This document shows, piece after piece, positions 19,818 through 28,959 of a stretch of DNA of 64,000 nt (positions are counted from its first letter, which is position 1; each line of letters starts with the position of its first letter). Under the pieces are notes generated by a model, which saw nothing but the letters and a program-made list of their open reading frames with translations, did not search any database and was not told the origin of the DNA. The DNA lies in contig NZ_VLKF01000001.1 in NCBI RefSeq assembly GCF_007994135.1, forward strand, positions 2,480,001 through 2,544,000, given 5' to 3'. The translations under genes and the position numbers were made by a program. This DNA is from Modestobacter roseus (GTDB taxonomy: Bacteria > Actinomycetota > Actinomycetes > Mycobacteriales > Geodermatophilaceae).

Positions 19818-20924
19818 GTGGACGACCGCGTGCTGCTGCACCTCATCGAGCCGGCCGCCTGGCGGGCGGCGCTGGACACCGGGGTGGTCGAGCCGCCGTC
19901 GCTGGCCGGCGCCGGCTTCGTGCACCTGTCGACGCCGGACCAGGTCCACCTGCCGGCCCGGCGGCTGTACGGGGACCGGCGCGACGTCGTGGTGCTCGTC
20001 GTCGACCCGGCCCGGCTGACCGATCCGGTGCGCTGGGAGCCCGGCGTGCCCGGTGACCCGTCTGCGATGCGCTTCCCGCACCTGTTCGGTCCGCTGCCCA
20101 CCGCCGCCGTCGTCGGCGTGGTGCCGTGGCTCCGCGGCAGACCGCTGGCGCTGCCCGATCCCGGGGACGCGGCCGCGCGTGCCCGGGCGCTCGCGGTCTC
20201 GGTCGCCACCCGGCGAGCCGCACAGCTGCGGCCCGTCCCCGGGGGTCTGGTGGTCTCGGAGCCGGCGTTCCCCCACTCCCGGGACGACAACCGGGTGCTC
20301 GTCACCGGCGCCGTCACCGCCGCGGCCGTGGCGGAGCTGACGGCTGCGGCTGCGACGGACGCGGCCTGGCCGGCGCAGGCCGCGACCCTGCTGCACCCGG
20401 CCGCCGGCCCGGTCGCGCAGGAGCTGGCCCGGCGGGGCTGGGACGTCTCCCCGACCGTGGCCATGGCGCGCCGGGCACCGTTCCCCGAGCGTCCGCCCGG
20501 GTCCGTGGAGGCGGTCCCGCAGGAGCGGGTGCACGAGTTCTGGGCACAGTCGTGGCGGCGCGAGCTGGCCGGCGCGGACCCGCCGCTGGCCGAGGTGGTC
20601 GCGCAGCTGGTCGGCCGGGAGCACCGCACCGACCGCGTGGTGCAGGTGACCGACCTGGTGGTCCGCGAGTCGGGGCGGGTGGTCGCTGCCGCCCAGCTGC
20701 GGGTGGACGGGGCCACCGCGGCCGTGGACTCGGTGCTCACCGACCCGGCCGCGCGCCGCCGGGGGCACGCCGACGCGCTGCTGACGGCTGCGCTCCACCG
20801 GGCCGGCCGGGCAGGCTGCGACCTCGTGGTGCTGGACGCCGCAGCGGAGGACTGGCCGCGTCAGTGGTATGCCCGGCGTGGCTTCGACGTGGTCGGACGG
20901 AGCTGGGAGGCGGTCCGCGCCTGA
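19818..20924 (+). CDS. Fusion of DUF952 domain with a GNAT acetyltransferase
   Basis: The 368-residue protein has two parts. Residues 1-105 match DUF952 (LLHLIEPAAWRAALDTG, GFVHLSTPDQV, VLVVDPARL, HLFGPLP), a small domain usually encoded as a free-standing protein. The rest is a GNAT-like region with a degenerate N-terminal half and a C-terminal acetyl-CoA fold (DSVLTDPAARRRGHADALL, then QWYARRGFDVVGRSW). No stop or frame break separates them. DUF952 function is unknown, so the fused activity is unclear. A CACAGT element ends six bases before the GTG, consistent with a leaderless transcript. Confidence 0.8.
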   Translation: MDDRVLLHLIEPAAWRAALDTGVVEPPSLAGAGFVHLSTPDQVHLPARRLYGDRRDVVVLVVDPARLTDPVRWEPGVPGDPSAMRFPHLFGPLPTAAVVGVVPWLRGRPLALPDPGDAAARARALAVSVATRRAAQLRPVPGGLVVSEPAFPHSRDDNRVLVTGAVTAAAVAELTAAAATDAAWPAQAATLLHPAAGPVAQELARRGWDVSPTVAMARRAPFPERPPGSVEAVPQERVHEFWAQSWRRELAGADPPLAEVVAQLVGREHRTDRVVQVTDLVVRESGRVVAAAQLRVDGATAAVDSVLTDPAARRRGHADALLTAALHRAGRAGCDLVVLDAAAEDWPRQWYARRGFDVVGRSWEAVRA

Positions 20925-20941
20925 TCAGGCTCCGCGCCTCG

Positions 20942-22240
20942 TCAGGTCGGGACGACCAGCGAGAGCACCAGCCAGGCGACGGCGGCCGAGGGCAGCAGGG
21001 AGTCCATCCGGTCCATCAGCCCGCCGTGCCCGGGCAGCATCGTGCCCATGTCCTTGATGCCGAGGTCGCGCTTGATCAGCGACTCACCGAGGTCGCCCAG
21101 GGTGGCGGTCAGGGCGATCGCGACGCCGAACAGCACGCCACCCCACCAGGGGCCGTGGAAGGTCAGCGTGAACAGCAGGACGCCGACCAGCACGCAGGCG
21201 GCGACCGAACCGGCCAGCCCCTCCCAGGACTTCTTCGGGCTGATGCTCTTCGCGAGCGGGGTCTTGCCGAAGAGCACGCCGGCGGCAAACCCGCCGGTGT
21301 CGCTGCACACGACCGTGACGATGAACGCCAGCACCCGGGCGACGCCGTCGTCGGGCACCAGCAGCAGGACGGCGAACCCGGCCAGCAGCGGGACGTAGAG
21401 CGCCACCAGGACGGCGGCGGAGGCGTCGCGCAGGTAGCCCACCGGTCCGTCGCCGAGCCGCCAGAGGACCACCGCGAACACCGTCAGCAGGAAGCCGACG
21501 ACCAGCCCGGAGGGTCCGCGGGTCCACGCGAGGGCCATCATCGCCACCGAGCCGACGACGACCGGGGGCAGCGGCGGGCGGTGCCCGCCGGCCTGCAGCG
21601 CCCGGCTCAGCTCCACCACGCTGACCAGCACGGCCAGGGTGATCACCAGCAGGAACGCCGGACGCCAGACGAGCAGGGTCGTGATGACCACCGCACCCAG
21701 GGCCAGCGCGACACCGATGGCCGACCCCATGTCCCGGCCGGCGCGGCCAGGACCCTTGGGCGTGTCCCGGGGCGGCTCACCGCTGACCTCGGTGCCGGGC
21801 GCCCCGGGCACCGCCGTCAGCGGGGCGTCGTGCTCCGCGTCGTCGTACGGTGCGTCGTCGTCGTGCGCCGCGTCGTCATCGCCGGGCTCTGCCCCGTCGG
21901 CCGGCCCGTAGGCGGCTCCCTCCGCCGCGCGTGCGCCGCCACGGAGCCCGCCGTGGGAGGTGAGCAGACCGTCGGCCAGGGTGTCCTGCGACGGCTCGTC
22001 GTCCGGGGCACCGGCCGGCCGGCGGGCGGCGTGTCCGGGCGGCGCCGGCCGAGCCCGCCCGGGAGGCACCGGCGGCCGGCCGACCCGGGGCAGGGACCCG
22101 GTCGCCGGCTCCCCGACGGACGGCTGCGGGGCGGTCGCCGGGTCGCCGGACGACCAGCCGGACTCGGCGAGGCCGGCCCGGCCACGGGCAGGCTCGCGCT
22201 CCGGACCATCGGGTCCGGAGCGGGACAGGAAGCGGGGCAC
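20942..22240 (-). CDS. cdsA: Phosphatidate cytidylyltransferase
   Basis: CdsA makes CDP-diacylglycerol from CTP and phosphatidic acid, the branch point of phospholipid synthesis, in the inner membrane. The signature is near the C-terminus: GDLGESLIKRDLGIKDMG and LPGHGGLMDRMDS, with CSDTGGFAAGVLFGKTPL before it; about eight hydrophobic helices are visible. The N-terminal 160 residues are a low-complexity, Pro-rich then acidic extension (GDDDAAHDDDAPYDDAEHD), absent from most non-actinobacterial CdsA. The GTG at 22240 lies 19 bp after the frr stop and has a weak ribosome site; the true N-terminus could be shorter, for example the ATG just before the first helix. Confidence 0.93.
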   Translation of the reverse strand: MPRFLSRSGPDGPEREPARGRAGLAESGWSSGDPATAPQPSVGEPATGSLPRVGRPPVPPGRARPAPPGHAARRPAGAPDDEPSQDTLADGLLTSHGGLRGGARAAEGAAYGPADGAEPGDDDAAHDDDAPYDDAEHDAPLTAVPGAPGTEVSGEPPRDTPKGPGRAGRDMGSAIGVALALGAVVITTLLVWRPAFLLVITLAVLVSVVELSRALQAGGHRPPLPPVVVGSVAMMALAWTRGPSGLVVGFLLTVFAVVLWRLGDGPVGYLRDASAAVLVALYVPLLAGFAVLLLVPDDGVARVLAFIVTVVCSDTGGFAAGVLFGKTPLAKSISPKKSWEGLAGSVAACVLVGVLLFTLTFHGPWWGGVLFGVAIALTATLGDLGESLIKRDLGIKDMGTMLPGHGGLMDRMDSLLPSAAVAWLVLSLVVPT

Positions 22241-22259
22241 CGCGCGGGTCCGGTCGGGA

Positions 22260-22817
22260 TCAGACGTCGAGGAGCTCGGTCTCCTTGTTCTTCATCGCCT
22301 CGTCGATGGCAGCGACGTGGGTGGCGGTGAGGTCGTCGAGCTCCTTCTCCGCGCGTCGCACGTCGTCCTCGCCGGCCTCGCCGTCCTTGGCGATGCGGTC
22401 GAGCTCCTCCTTCGAGCGGCGACGGATGTTGCGGATCGCGACCTTGGCGTCCTCGCCCTTGGCCCGGGCCTGCTTGACCAGGTCGCGGCGCCGCTCCTCG
22501 GTCAGCTGCGGGAAGACCACCCGGATCAGCGTGCCGTCGTTCGTCGGGTTGACGCCGAGGTCGGAGTCGCGGATCGCCCGCTCGATGGCCTGCAGCTGAC
22601 CCATGTCGTAGGGCTTGATGACCGCCATGCGCGCTTCGGGCACGGTGATCGAGGCCATCTGCGGCACCGGGGTGTACGCGCCGTAGTAGTCGACCGAGAT
22701 CTTGTTGAACATGGACGGCGCAGCGCGGCCGGTGCGCACGGAACCGAGGTCCTCGCGGGCGACCGACAGGGCCTTGTCCATCCGCTCCTCGGCGTCGAGC
22801 AGGGTGTCGTCGATCAC
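22260..22817 (-). CDS. frr: Ribosome recycling factor
   Basis: RRF, with EF-G, splits ribosomes after termination. The 185-residue protein is full length for the family, with [20 protein letters not shown], the [20 protein letters not shown] beta domain and the long C-terminal helices ([20 protein letters not shown]). The GTG at 22817 has AGGAGGAGA upstream. It lies between pyrH and cdsA, the common bacterial arrangement. Confidence 0.97.
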   Translation of the reverse strand: MIDDTLLDAEERMDKALSVAREDLGSVRTGRAAPSMFNKISVDYYGAYTPVPQMASITVPEARMAVIKPYDMGQLQAIERAIRDSDLGVNPTNDGTLIRVVFPQLTEERRRDLVKQARAKGEDAKVAIRNIRRRSKEELDRIAKDGEAGEDDVRRAEKELDDLTATHVAAIDEAMKNKETELLDV

Positions 22818-22932
22818 GGTTCTCTCCTCCTGCGGCAGCTGCCGCCGTGCTGGCCGTCTGGTCGGTCGGCGTTCAGCCGACCGGTACCCGGGTCGGGGCG
22901 CGGCGACCGTCGCCCGCCCGGGAGCCGACCGG

Positions 22933-23721
22933 TCAGGCCGGCTGGCTGATCAGGGTCCCGATCTTCTCACCTGCGACGGCACGACCGATGTTGCCCTCAC
23001 GCAACAGGTTGAACACGACGATCGGCATGCGGTTGTCCATGCAGAGGCTGATCGCCGTGGCGTCGGCCACCCCGAGCTGCTTGGCCAGGACCGTGGCGTA
23101 GTCCAGCTCCTCGTACATGGTCGCGGAGGGGTCCTTGCGGGGGTCGGCGTCGTACACGCCGTCCACGCCGTTCTTCGCCATCAGCAGCACCTGGCAGCCG
23201 ATCTCCAGGGCACGCTGGGCGGCGACGGTGTCGGTGGAGAAGTAGGGCATCCCGGCACCGGCGCCGAAGATGACCAGCCGGCCCTTCTCCATGTGCCGGA
23301 CGGCCTTGCGCGGGATGTAGGGCTCGGCGACCTGGCCCATGGTGATCGCCGTCTGCACCCGCGTCTCCAGGCCGATCTGCTCGCAGAAGGCCTGCAGGGC
23401 CAGCGCGTTCATCACCGTGCCGAGCATGCCCATGTAGTCGGCGTGCCGGCGGTCCATGCCCGCTTGCGCCAGCTCCGCGCCGCGGAAGAAGTTGCCACCG
23501 CCGACGACGACGGCCACCTGGGTCCCGCCGTGGACGACCTCGGCCAGCTGCTCGGCGATGTCGTGCACGATGCCGCCGTCGACCCCGACGCTGCCGCCAC
23601 CGAACGCCTCACCGGAGAGCTTGAGCAGCACCCGCCGGTAGCCGCTGCCGTCGGTCGGCGCGGAGGCGGCGGGCGCGAAGAGCAGGCCCTCCGGGTTGCT
23701 GGCGGCGGTCGTGTCGGTCAC
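22933..23721 (-). CDS. pyrH: Uridylate kinase
   Basis: PyrH phosphorylates UMP to UDP in pyrimidine nucleotide synthesis; the bacterial enzyme is an amino-acid-kinase-fold hexamer regulated by GTP and UTP. Hallmarks: [44 protein letters not shown] and [18 protein letters not shown] choose the GTG at 23721 (262 residues, AAGGACA upstream) over a start 15 codons earlier. The N-terminal 25 residues before the kinase core are low-complexity. It follows tsf, separated by a complex hairpin. Confidence 0.96.
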   Translation of the reverse strand: MTDTTAASNPEGLLFAPAASAPTDGSGYRRVLLKLSGEAFGGGSVGVDGGIVHDIAEQLAEVVHGGTQVAVVVGGGNFFRGAELAQAGMDRRHADYMGMLGTVMNALALQAFCEQIGLETRVQTAITMGQVAEPYIPRKAVRHMEKGRLVIFGAGAGMPYFSTDTVAAQRALEIGCQVLLMAKNGVDGVYDADPRKDPSATMYEELDYATVLAKQLGVADATAISLCMDNRMPIVVFNLLREGNIGRAVAGEKIGTLISQPA

Positions 23722-23782
23722 AGGTGTCCTTCGCGTCGGGGTGTTCGTTGGTCGATCCTGCCGCATGCCGGGGACGTCGTCG

Positions 23783-23838
23783 CTCCCGGGACGGGGCCGG
23801 ACAGGCCACCGGCCCCGTCCCGGGAGGGACGGGGCCGG
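23783..23838 (-). terminator. Nested alternative hairpins between tsf and pyrH
   Basis: The segment 23809-23821 (CCGGCCCCGTCCC) can pair with 23788-23800 or with 23826-23838, which carry the same sequence. The first choice makes an 18-bp stem (23783-23800 with 23809-23826), the second a 13-bp stem with a 4-base loop. The two exclude each other. This could be a strong terminator or a processing/attenuation site below tsf. Confidence 0.6.
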
Positions 23839-23859
23839 CGGTGAGCTGCTGGTCCTGCG

Positions 23860-24675
23860 TCAGGCCTGGCCGACCTCGAACCGGGCGAACCGGTCGACGG
23901 TCAGGCCGGCGTCGCCGATGACCTGCTTGACGGTGCGCTTCGGCTCGGTGATCGAGGGCTGCTCGAGGAGCACGAAGTCCTTGAAGTAGGAGTTGACCCG
24001 CCCCTCGACGATCTTCGCGATCGCCTGCTCGGGCTTGCCCTCCTCCTTCGCCGTCTGCTCGGCCACCCGGCGCTCGGTCTCCACCGTCTCGGCGGGGACC
24101 TCCTCGCGGGTCAGGTAGCGGGGACGGGCCGCGGCGATGTGCATCGCCAGGGCGCGGGCCGCGTCCTCGTCGCCGCCGGAGTACTGCACCGCGACACCGA
24201 TGGCCGGGGGCAGGTCGGTGGCGCGCTTGTGCAGGTACACGGCCGTGGGGCCCTCGAAGACCGCGAAACGGGAGAGGACGAGCTTCTCGCCGATCCGGGC
24301 GGACTCGGACTCGATCAGCTTCTCGACCGTCTGGCCGTCGACCTCGGTGGCCAGCAGCGCCGCGACGTCGGCGGGCTTCTGGGCCAGCACGACGTCCAGG
24401 AGCTTCTCGCCCAGGGCGACGAACTCGGCGTTCTTGGCGACGAAGTCGGTCTCGCAGTCGAGCTCGAGCAGCGCGCCGTCCTTGCTGACCACGATGCCGT
24501 TGGTCGTCGAGCGCTCCAGGCGCTTGCCGACGTCCTTGGCGCCCTTGACCCGCAGGATCTCGACGGCCTTGTCGTACTCGCCGTCGGCCTCGGTCAGGGC
24601 CTTCTTGGCGTCCATCATGCCGGCGCCGGTGGCGTCGCGGAGACGCTTGACGTCGGCTGCGGTGAAGGCGGGCAT
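23860..24675 (-). CDS. tsf: Elongation factor Ts
   Basis: EF-Ts exchanges GDP for GTP on EF-Tu. The 271-residue product shows the N-terminal module [19 protein letters not shown], the core [10 protein letters not shown] motif that contacts EF-Tu, and a dimerisation domain ([18 protein letters not shown]). The ATG at 24675 follows GGAAGTGAC. It lies downstream of rpsB, with a hairpin between the two. Confidence 0.97.
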   Translation of the reverse strand: MPAFTAADVKRLRDATGAGMMDAKKALTEADGEYDKAVEILRVKGAKDVGKRLERSTTNGIVVSKDGALLELDCETDFVAKNAEFVALGEKLLDVVLAQKPADVAALLATEVDGQTVEKLIESESARIGEKLVLSRFAVFEGPTAVYLHKRATDLPPAIGVAVQYSGGDEDAARALAMHIAAARPRYLTREEVPAETVETERRVAEQTAKEEGKPEQAIAKIVEGRVNSYFKDFVLLEQPSITEPKRTVKQVIGDAGLTVDRFARFEVGQA

Positions 24676-24718
24676 GTCACTTCCTCTGGTCTGGTGGTAA
24701 CCGGGTGCGGACGTGCGG

Positions 24719-24751
24719 CGGCGCCGCCCCCCTCAGCAGGGGGCGGCGCCG
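24719..24751 (-). terminator. 13-bp hairpin between rpsB and tsf
   Basis: Perfect arms 24719-24731 and 24739-24751 (GGCGCCGCCCCC type) with a 7-base loop, starting six bases after the rpsB stop. It probably lowers tsf transcription relative to rpsB or stabilises the rpsB mRNA end. Confidence 0.6.
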
Positions 24752-24757
24752 ACCGGG

Positions 24758-25684
24758 TCAGCCGTTCTGGGCGTTCTGGGTGCCGGTGGCGGTGTCGCCG
24801 GTGGCGGGGACGCCCTCGACGGGCGCGACCTCGTCAGCGGTGACGGCCGGCGGGGCGGCCGGGGTCTCGGGCAGCTCGGCGGCCGGGGCGTCACCGGACT
24901 GGCCGGTGAGCAGCTCGCGCTCCCAGTCGGCCAGCGGCTCGGCGGCGGCACCGGCCGGAGCGCCGTCCTCGGTGCGGCCGGCGTTGGCCTGCGCGGCCGA
25001 ACGGGCCATCAGGCCGTCGGCGACGGCGTCGGCGATCACGCGGGTGAGCAGCGCGGTGCTGCGGATCGCGTCGTCGTTGCCCGGGATCTTGTAGTCGACC
25101 TCGTCGGGGTCGCAGTTGGTGTCGAGGATCGCGACGACGGGGATGCCCAGCTTGCGGGCCTCGCCGACGGCGATGTGCTCCTTCTTGGTGTCCACGACCC
25201 AGATGGCGCTGGGCACCTTCTGCATGTCGCGGATGCCGCCGAGGCTGCGCTCGAGCTTGGCCTTCTCGCGGGTCAGGCCCAGCTGCTCCTTCTTGGAGAG
25301 GGAGGCCATGACGCCGGTCTGCTCCATGTCCTCCAGCTCCTTCATGCGCTGGAGCCGCTTGTAGACGGTGGAGAAGTTGGTGAGCATGCCGCCCAGCCAG
25401 CGCTGGTTCACGTAGGGCATGCCGACGCGGGTCGCCTGCTCGGCGATGACCTCCTGCGCCTGGCGCTTGGTCCCGACGAACATGATCGAACCGCCGTGGG
25501 CCACGGTCTGCTTGACGAACTCGTAGGCCTGGTCGATGTAACCCAGCGTCTGCTGGATGTCGATGATGTAGATGCCGTTGCGCTCGGTGAAGATGAAGCG
25601 CTTCATCTTCGGGTTCCAGCGACGGGTCTGGTGCCCGAAGTGGACCCCGCTGTCGAGCAGGTTCTTCATGCTGACGACTGCCAC
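24758..25684 (-). CDS. rpsB: 30S ribosomal protein S2
   Basis: S2 is a late-assembling 30S protein. The first 230 residues match the family closely ([77 protein letters not shown]). A further 70 residues form a Pro/Ala/Glu-rich acidic tail, common in actinobacteria. The start is the GTG at 25684 with AGAAGGAAGG upstream. It heads the rpsB-tsf unit. Confidence 0.97.
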   Translation of the reverse strand: MAVVSMKNLLDSGVHFGHQTRRWNPKMKRFIFTERNGIYIIDIQQTLGYIDQAYEFVKQTVAHGGSIMFVGTKRQAQEVIAEQATRVGMPYVNQRWLGGMLTNFSTVYKRLQRMKELEDMEQTGVMASLSKKEQLGLTREKAKLERSLGGIRDMQKVPSAIWVVDTKKEHIAVGEARKLGIPVVAILDTNCDPDEVDYKIPGNDDAIRSTALLTRVIADAVADGLMARSAAQANAGRTEDGAPAGAAAEPLADWERELLTGQSGDAPAAELPETPAAPPAVTADEVAPVEGVPATGDTATGTQNAQNG

Positions 25685-26020
25685 GAGGCGCCGCCTTCCT
25701 TCTCGTGCGCGGACGGCCGGGGGCCGGGCCGCGCTGTGCCGGTTGTCGCGGGCACCGGGTGGTGCACCGCCCTGGTGTCGCAGATCGCGTCACCGACCCG
25801 CCGCGAGACGGGACCGAGGTGACGAGCTCCCCGCATGGCTCGTCGAGGTGCACGAGCAGCGGGATGCGGACACGCGAAGTCGACCCGCCGGAGCGGGCCG
25901 CACCGGCAAGCATACGCGGTGCCCGAGGGTGCTCCACGCCGGTCGTCCCCAGGCGGACCCGCCGTCCACAACCGGGGCGGCAGGCCGCCACCCGCACGCC
26001 GGTGACCGCAGGGTCGGCGG
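25685..26020. other. Intergenic region between rpsB and the LytM peptidase gene
   Basis: This 336-bp divergent spacer has no convincing coding sequence. On the minus strand it holds a candidate rpsB promoter (25909-25936) and a leader of roughly 220 bases. The part next to the peptidase gene should hold its promoter, but I see no clear hexamers there. Confidence 0.5.
25909..25936 (-). promoter_or_regulatory. Candidate rpsB promoter
   Basis: On the minus strand TGGAGC (25931-25936) and TATGCT (25909-25914) are 16 bases apart. The -10 is good and the -35 weak. Predicted transcripts would carry a leader of about 220 bases before rpsB, where an S2-responsive structure could lie. Confidence 0.4.
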
Positions 26021-26560
26021 GTGCCCCTCGCCCGCCTGCTCGTGCTGCTCACCCTGCTCTGCGCGGCTCTGCTCGGACCCGCGGCGGGGGCGGCCACGCC
26101 GGCTCCGCCCCCACCGTCCTCCCCCGCCCCGTCCGGTGTCTGGGGGTGGCCCTTCCCGGGGGCGCCGGAGGTGTCCCGCGCCTTCGACCCCCCACCGACG
26201 CCGTACGCCGCGGGCCACCGGGGCGTGGACCTGCTCGGCGGGGTCGGCGCACCGGTGCTCTCCTCCGGGGACGGCGTGGTGGCCTTCGCGGGCATGGTGG
26301 CCGGGCGGCCGGTGGTGAGCGTCGAGCACGCCGGTGGCCTGCGCACCACCTACGAGCCGGTGGAGCCGTCGGTGGCCGCCGGCCAGGCAGTCGCGCGGGG
26401 CTCGCCGCTGGGCACCCTGGCCGCCGGGCACGCCGGCTGCCCGGCCGAGGCCTGCCTGCACTGGGGGCTGCGGCACGGGGGGCTGCGGCACGGGGAGGTG
26501 TACCTGGACCCGCTCTCCCTGCTGCAGCCGCCGCGGATCAGTCTGCTGCCGTGGTCCTGA
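26021..26560 (+). CDS. Secreted M23 (LytM) family peptidase
   Basis: The 179-residue protein has a signal peptide (LLVLLTLLCAALLGPAAG) and a single M23/LytM domain. The zinc ligands are visible in HRGVDLLG (His, Asp) and in CLHWGLRHG (His of the HxxxR-like end motif), so it may cleave peptidoglycan cross-bridges, unlike degenerate EnvC-type members. Two Cys (CPAEAC) just before that motif could form a disulfide. The GTG at 26021 follows AGGGTCGGCGG. It stands alone, divergent from rpsB. Confidence 0.88.
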   Translation: MPLARLLVLLTLLCAALLGPAAGAATPAPPPPSSPAPSGVWGWPFPGAPEVSRAFDPPPTPYAAGHRGVDLLGGVGAPVLSSGDGVVAFAGMVAGRPVVSVEHAGGLRTTYEPVEPSVAAGQAVARGSPLGTLAAGHAGCPAEACLHWGLRHGGLRHGEVYLDPLSLLQPPRISLLPWS

Positions 26561-26585
26561 GTGCGGGAGGCGTTACCGTCCGGGC

Positions 26586-27077
26586 GTGCGCTGGCGACGG
26601 AAGAAGGAGTCCGGACCGGAGGAGCAGGACGGCGGCCAGGTGCTGCGCGACCTGCAGGCGGTCATCGGCCGGTTCGGCTGGGCGGTGCTGCACGGCGGCG
26701 GGTCACCCGGGGAGCCGCGCTGGTCGCACACCGTGGGCCTGACCGCGCTCGGGCACCCGGAGGTGATCGTGACCGGGCTGCCCTTCGAGGCCGGCGAGAA
26801 GTACCTGAACCTGGTGGGCGAGGCCGTCCGGGCCGGCGCCCGGTTCGCGCCGGGCGCGGCGACCACGGCGATCACCGACGCCGACTCCCCCGTGGTCTTC
26901 CTGGCCGTGGCCGACACCGGCCGGCTGGCGGTGGCCGAGCAGCTCTACGGGAGCGTCGAGGTGCTGCAGCTGGTGTGGCCGGACTCCCAGGGGACGCTCC
27001 CCTGGGAGGAGGGGCACCGCAACCCGCCGACGGCGCAGCCCCTGCTGGGGCCCCGCCCCGGAGAGCAGAGCGCCTGA
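26586..27077 (+). CDS. DUF4262 family protein
   Basis: The 163-residue protein starts with a very basic stretch (VRWRRKKESG) and then matches DUF4262: FGWAVLHGGGSPGEPRWSHTVGLTALGHPEVIVTG is characteristic in its spacing, as is the C-terminal EVLQLVWPDSQGTLPWEEGH. Function is unknown. A TACCGT element ends exactly six bases before the GTG, so the mRNA is probably leaderless. It is convergent with the sigma-factor gene. Confidence 0.78.
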   Translation: MRWRRKKESGPEEQDGGQVLRDLQAVIGRFGWAVLHGGGSPGEPRWSHTVGLTALGHPEVIVTGLPFEAGEKYLNLVGEAVRAGARFAPGAATTAITDADSPVVFLAVADTGRLAVAEQLYGSVEVLQLVWPDSQGTLPWEEGHRNPPTAQPLLGPRPGEQSA

Positions 27078-27108
27078 TCCCAGCGGGCCGACCGACCGCC
27101 GACGGCGC

Positions 27109-27903
27109 TCAGGCGATGTCGGCGAGCTTGGTGCGCAGCTGGAGCACGGCCTTGGTGTGCAGCTGGCAGATGCGGCTCTCGGTCACCCCGAGCACCCGGC
27201 CGATGTCGGCCAGGGTGAGCCCCTCGAAGTAGTAGAGGCTGACCACGACCTTCTCCCGGTCGGGCAGCTGCTCGACCGCGCGTGCCAGCAGCTGCCGGGC
27301 CTCACCGTGCTCGGCCATCGCCTGCGGGTCCAGTGCGCTGGTGTCCTTGAGCGTGTCGACCAGGCGCGGGGCGGAGCCGTCGTCGTCGACGAGCAGCTCG
27401 TCGAGGGCGACGACGTTGACCAGGGAGAGCTGGCCGAGGAACTTGCGGATCTCCTCGACGTCCATCTCCATCTCCGCGGCGATCTCCTCCTCGGAGGGGC
27501 TCCGCTGGAGCCGGCTCTCCAGGGCCGCGATCGTGCGCTCGAACTGGCGGGCCTTCATCCGCACCGACCGCGGGATCCAGTCGGTGGAGCGGAGCTCGTC
27601 GATGATCGCGCCGCGGATGCGGGACATCGCGTAGCTCTCGAACTTGATCTCCCGGGACGGCTCGAAGCGGGTGATCGCATCGATCAGCCCGAAGGTGCCG
27701 TAGGAGACGAGGTCGGCCTGCTCGACGTGGGCGGGCAGGCCGCTGCCGACCCGGCCGGCGACGTACTTGACCAGCGGCGCGTAGTGCAGGATCAGCCGGT
27801 CGCGCAGACCGGTGTCCCGGTCGAGGACGTAGCGGGCCCAGAGCTCGGCGACCACCGCGTCCGGGTCGTCGCTCGCCCCGAGCTGGACCGTCGCCTCAGA
27901 CAC
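27109..27903 (-). CDS. whiG: RNA polymerase sigma factor of the WhiG/FliA type
   Basis: This sigma-70 family member (264 residues) resembles WhiG of sporulating actinomycetes and FliA of motile bacteria. Region 2 is [20 protein letters not shown] and [20 protein letters not shown]; region 3 starts near [16 protein letters not shown]; region 4 is [20 protein letters not shown] with [14 protein letters not shown]. The GTG at 27903 has GGGGGAATCAG upstream. No anti-sigma gene or flagellar gene is in the window, so its regulon (motility or differentiation) is open. Confidence 0.9.
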   Translation of the reverse strand: MSEATVQLGASDDPDAVVAELWARYVLDRDTGLRDRLILHYAPLVKYVAGRVGSGLPAHVEQADLVSYGTFGLIDAITRFEPSREIKFESYAMSRIRGAIIDELRSTDWIPRSVRMKARQFERTIAALESRLQRSPSEEEIAAEMEMDVEEIRKFLGQLSLVNVVALDELLVDDDGSAPRLVDTLKDTSALDPQAMAEHGEARQLLARAVEQLPDREKVVVSLYYFEGLTLADIGRVLGVTESRICQLHTKAVLQLRTKLADIA

Positions 27904-27971
27904 CTGATTCCCCCTGATCGCCCGTCGCCGTGCACAACCTGACCGTGCGCACCGGTGTCGTCCCCACTCTG

Positions 27972-28928
27972 TCAGGCCCGCGGATGGGCCTGCGCGTGGA
28001 CCGTGCGCAGCCGCTCGACCGTCACGTGCGTGTAGACCTGCGTGGTCGCGAGGCTAGCGTGACCCAGCAGCTCCTGGACCGAGCGCAGGTCGGCCCCGCC
28101 CTCCAGGACGTGCGTGGCCGCGGAGTGCCGCAGCCCGTGCGGGCCGATGTCCGGGGTGCCGGGGGCTGCCTGGACCGCGGTGTGCACGACGCGGCGCGCC
28201 TCCCGGGCGTCCAGCCGCCCACCGCGGGCGCCCAGCAGCAGCGCCGGGCCGCTGTCCGGGGTGGCGAGCGTCGGCCTCCCACCGGTCAGCCAGGTCTCCA
28301 GCGCCTGGGCCGCCGGGGCGCCGAAGGGCACGCTCCGCTCCTTGCGGCCCTTGCCGAACACCCGGAGCAGCCGCCGGCCCCGGTCGACGTCATCGACGTC
28401 CAGGCCGACCAGCTCCCCCACCCGGATGCCGCTGGCGTAGAGCAGCTCGAGCACCAGCACGTTGCGCAGCCGGAGCGCGGTCTCGGCCGGTTCCTCGCCC
28501 TCGCCGACGGGCTGGGCGGCCTGCTCCAGCACGGCGCGCGCCTGCTCGGTGCCGAGCACGCCGGGCAGGGTGCGGTGCGCCTTCGGGCTGGCCAGCCGGA
28601 GGCCGACGTCCTCGGCGACCTGGCCGCTGCGGCGCAGGTACGCCGTGAACGACCGCGCCGACGCCGACCGCCGGGCGGTGGTGGACCGGCTGTCGCCGCG
28701 GGTGCGGCCGGCGGCCAGCCAGCTGCGCAGCGTCGCGAGGTCCAGGTCGGCCGGGGTGGCCCCCTGCCGGCGAGCCAGGTGGTCCAGCAGCGAGACGACG
28801 TCGCTGACGTACCCACGGACCGTGTGCGCGGACAGGTCCCGCTGCAGCCGCAGGTGCTCCTCCCAGCCGTCCAGCGACTCGGCGAGGGCAGGGGGCAGCC
28901 CCGCCCGCAGCTCCGCCGTCCCCGCCAT
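27972..28928 (-). CDS. xerC: Tyrosine recombinase XerC-like
   Basis: The 318-residue protein has an N-terminal SAM-like core-binding domain ([19 protein letters not shown]) and a catalytic domain with the usual residues: Arg in [13 protein letters not shown], His-x-x-Arg in [17 protein letters not shown], His in [11 protein letters not shown] and the nucleophile Tyr in VYTHV. Position next to dprA and a WhiG-type sigma is typical of actinobacterial XerC, which resolves chromosome dimers at dif with XerD. An integrase role is less likely because no phage genes or att repeats are near. Confidence 0.9.
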   Translation of the reverse strand: MAGTAELRAGLPPALAESLDGWEEHLRLQRDLSAHTVRGYVSDVVSLLDHLARRQGATPADLDLATLRSWLAAGRTRGDSRSTTARRSASARSFTAYLRRSGQVAEDVGLRLASPKAHRTLPGVLGTEQARAVLEQAAQPVGEGEEPAETALRLRNVLVLELLYASGIRVGELVGLDVDDVDRGRRLLRVFGKGRKERSVPFGAPAAQALETWLTGGRPTLATPDSGPALLLGARGGRLDAREARRVVHTAVQAAPGTPDIGPHGLRHSAATHVLEGGADLRSVQELLGHASLATTQVYTHVTVERLRTVHAQAHPRA

Positions 28929-28959
28929 GGGGGCAGCGTCCGTGCCGGACCACGACCGG

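Noticed and set aside
27972-28928. Tyrosine recombinase as a phage or island integrase
   Set aside because: Its context (dprA, WhiG-type sigma) and single-gene setting match housekeeping XerC; no att repeats or phage genes are nearby.
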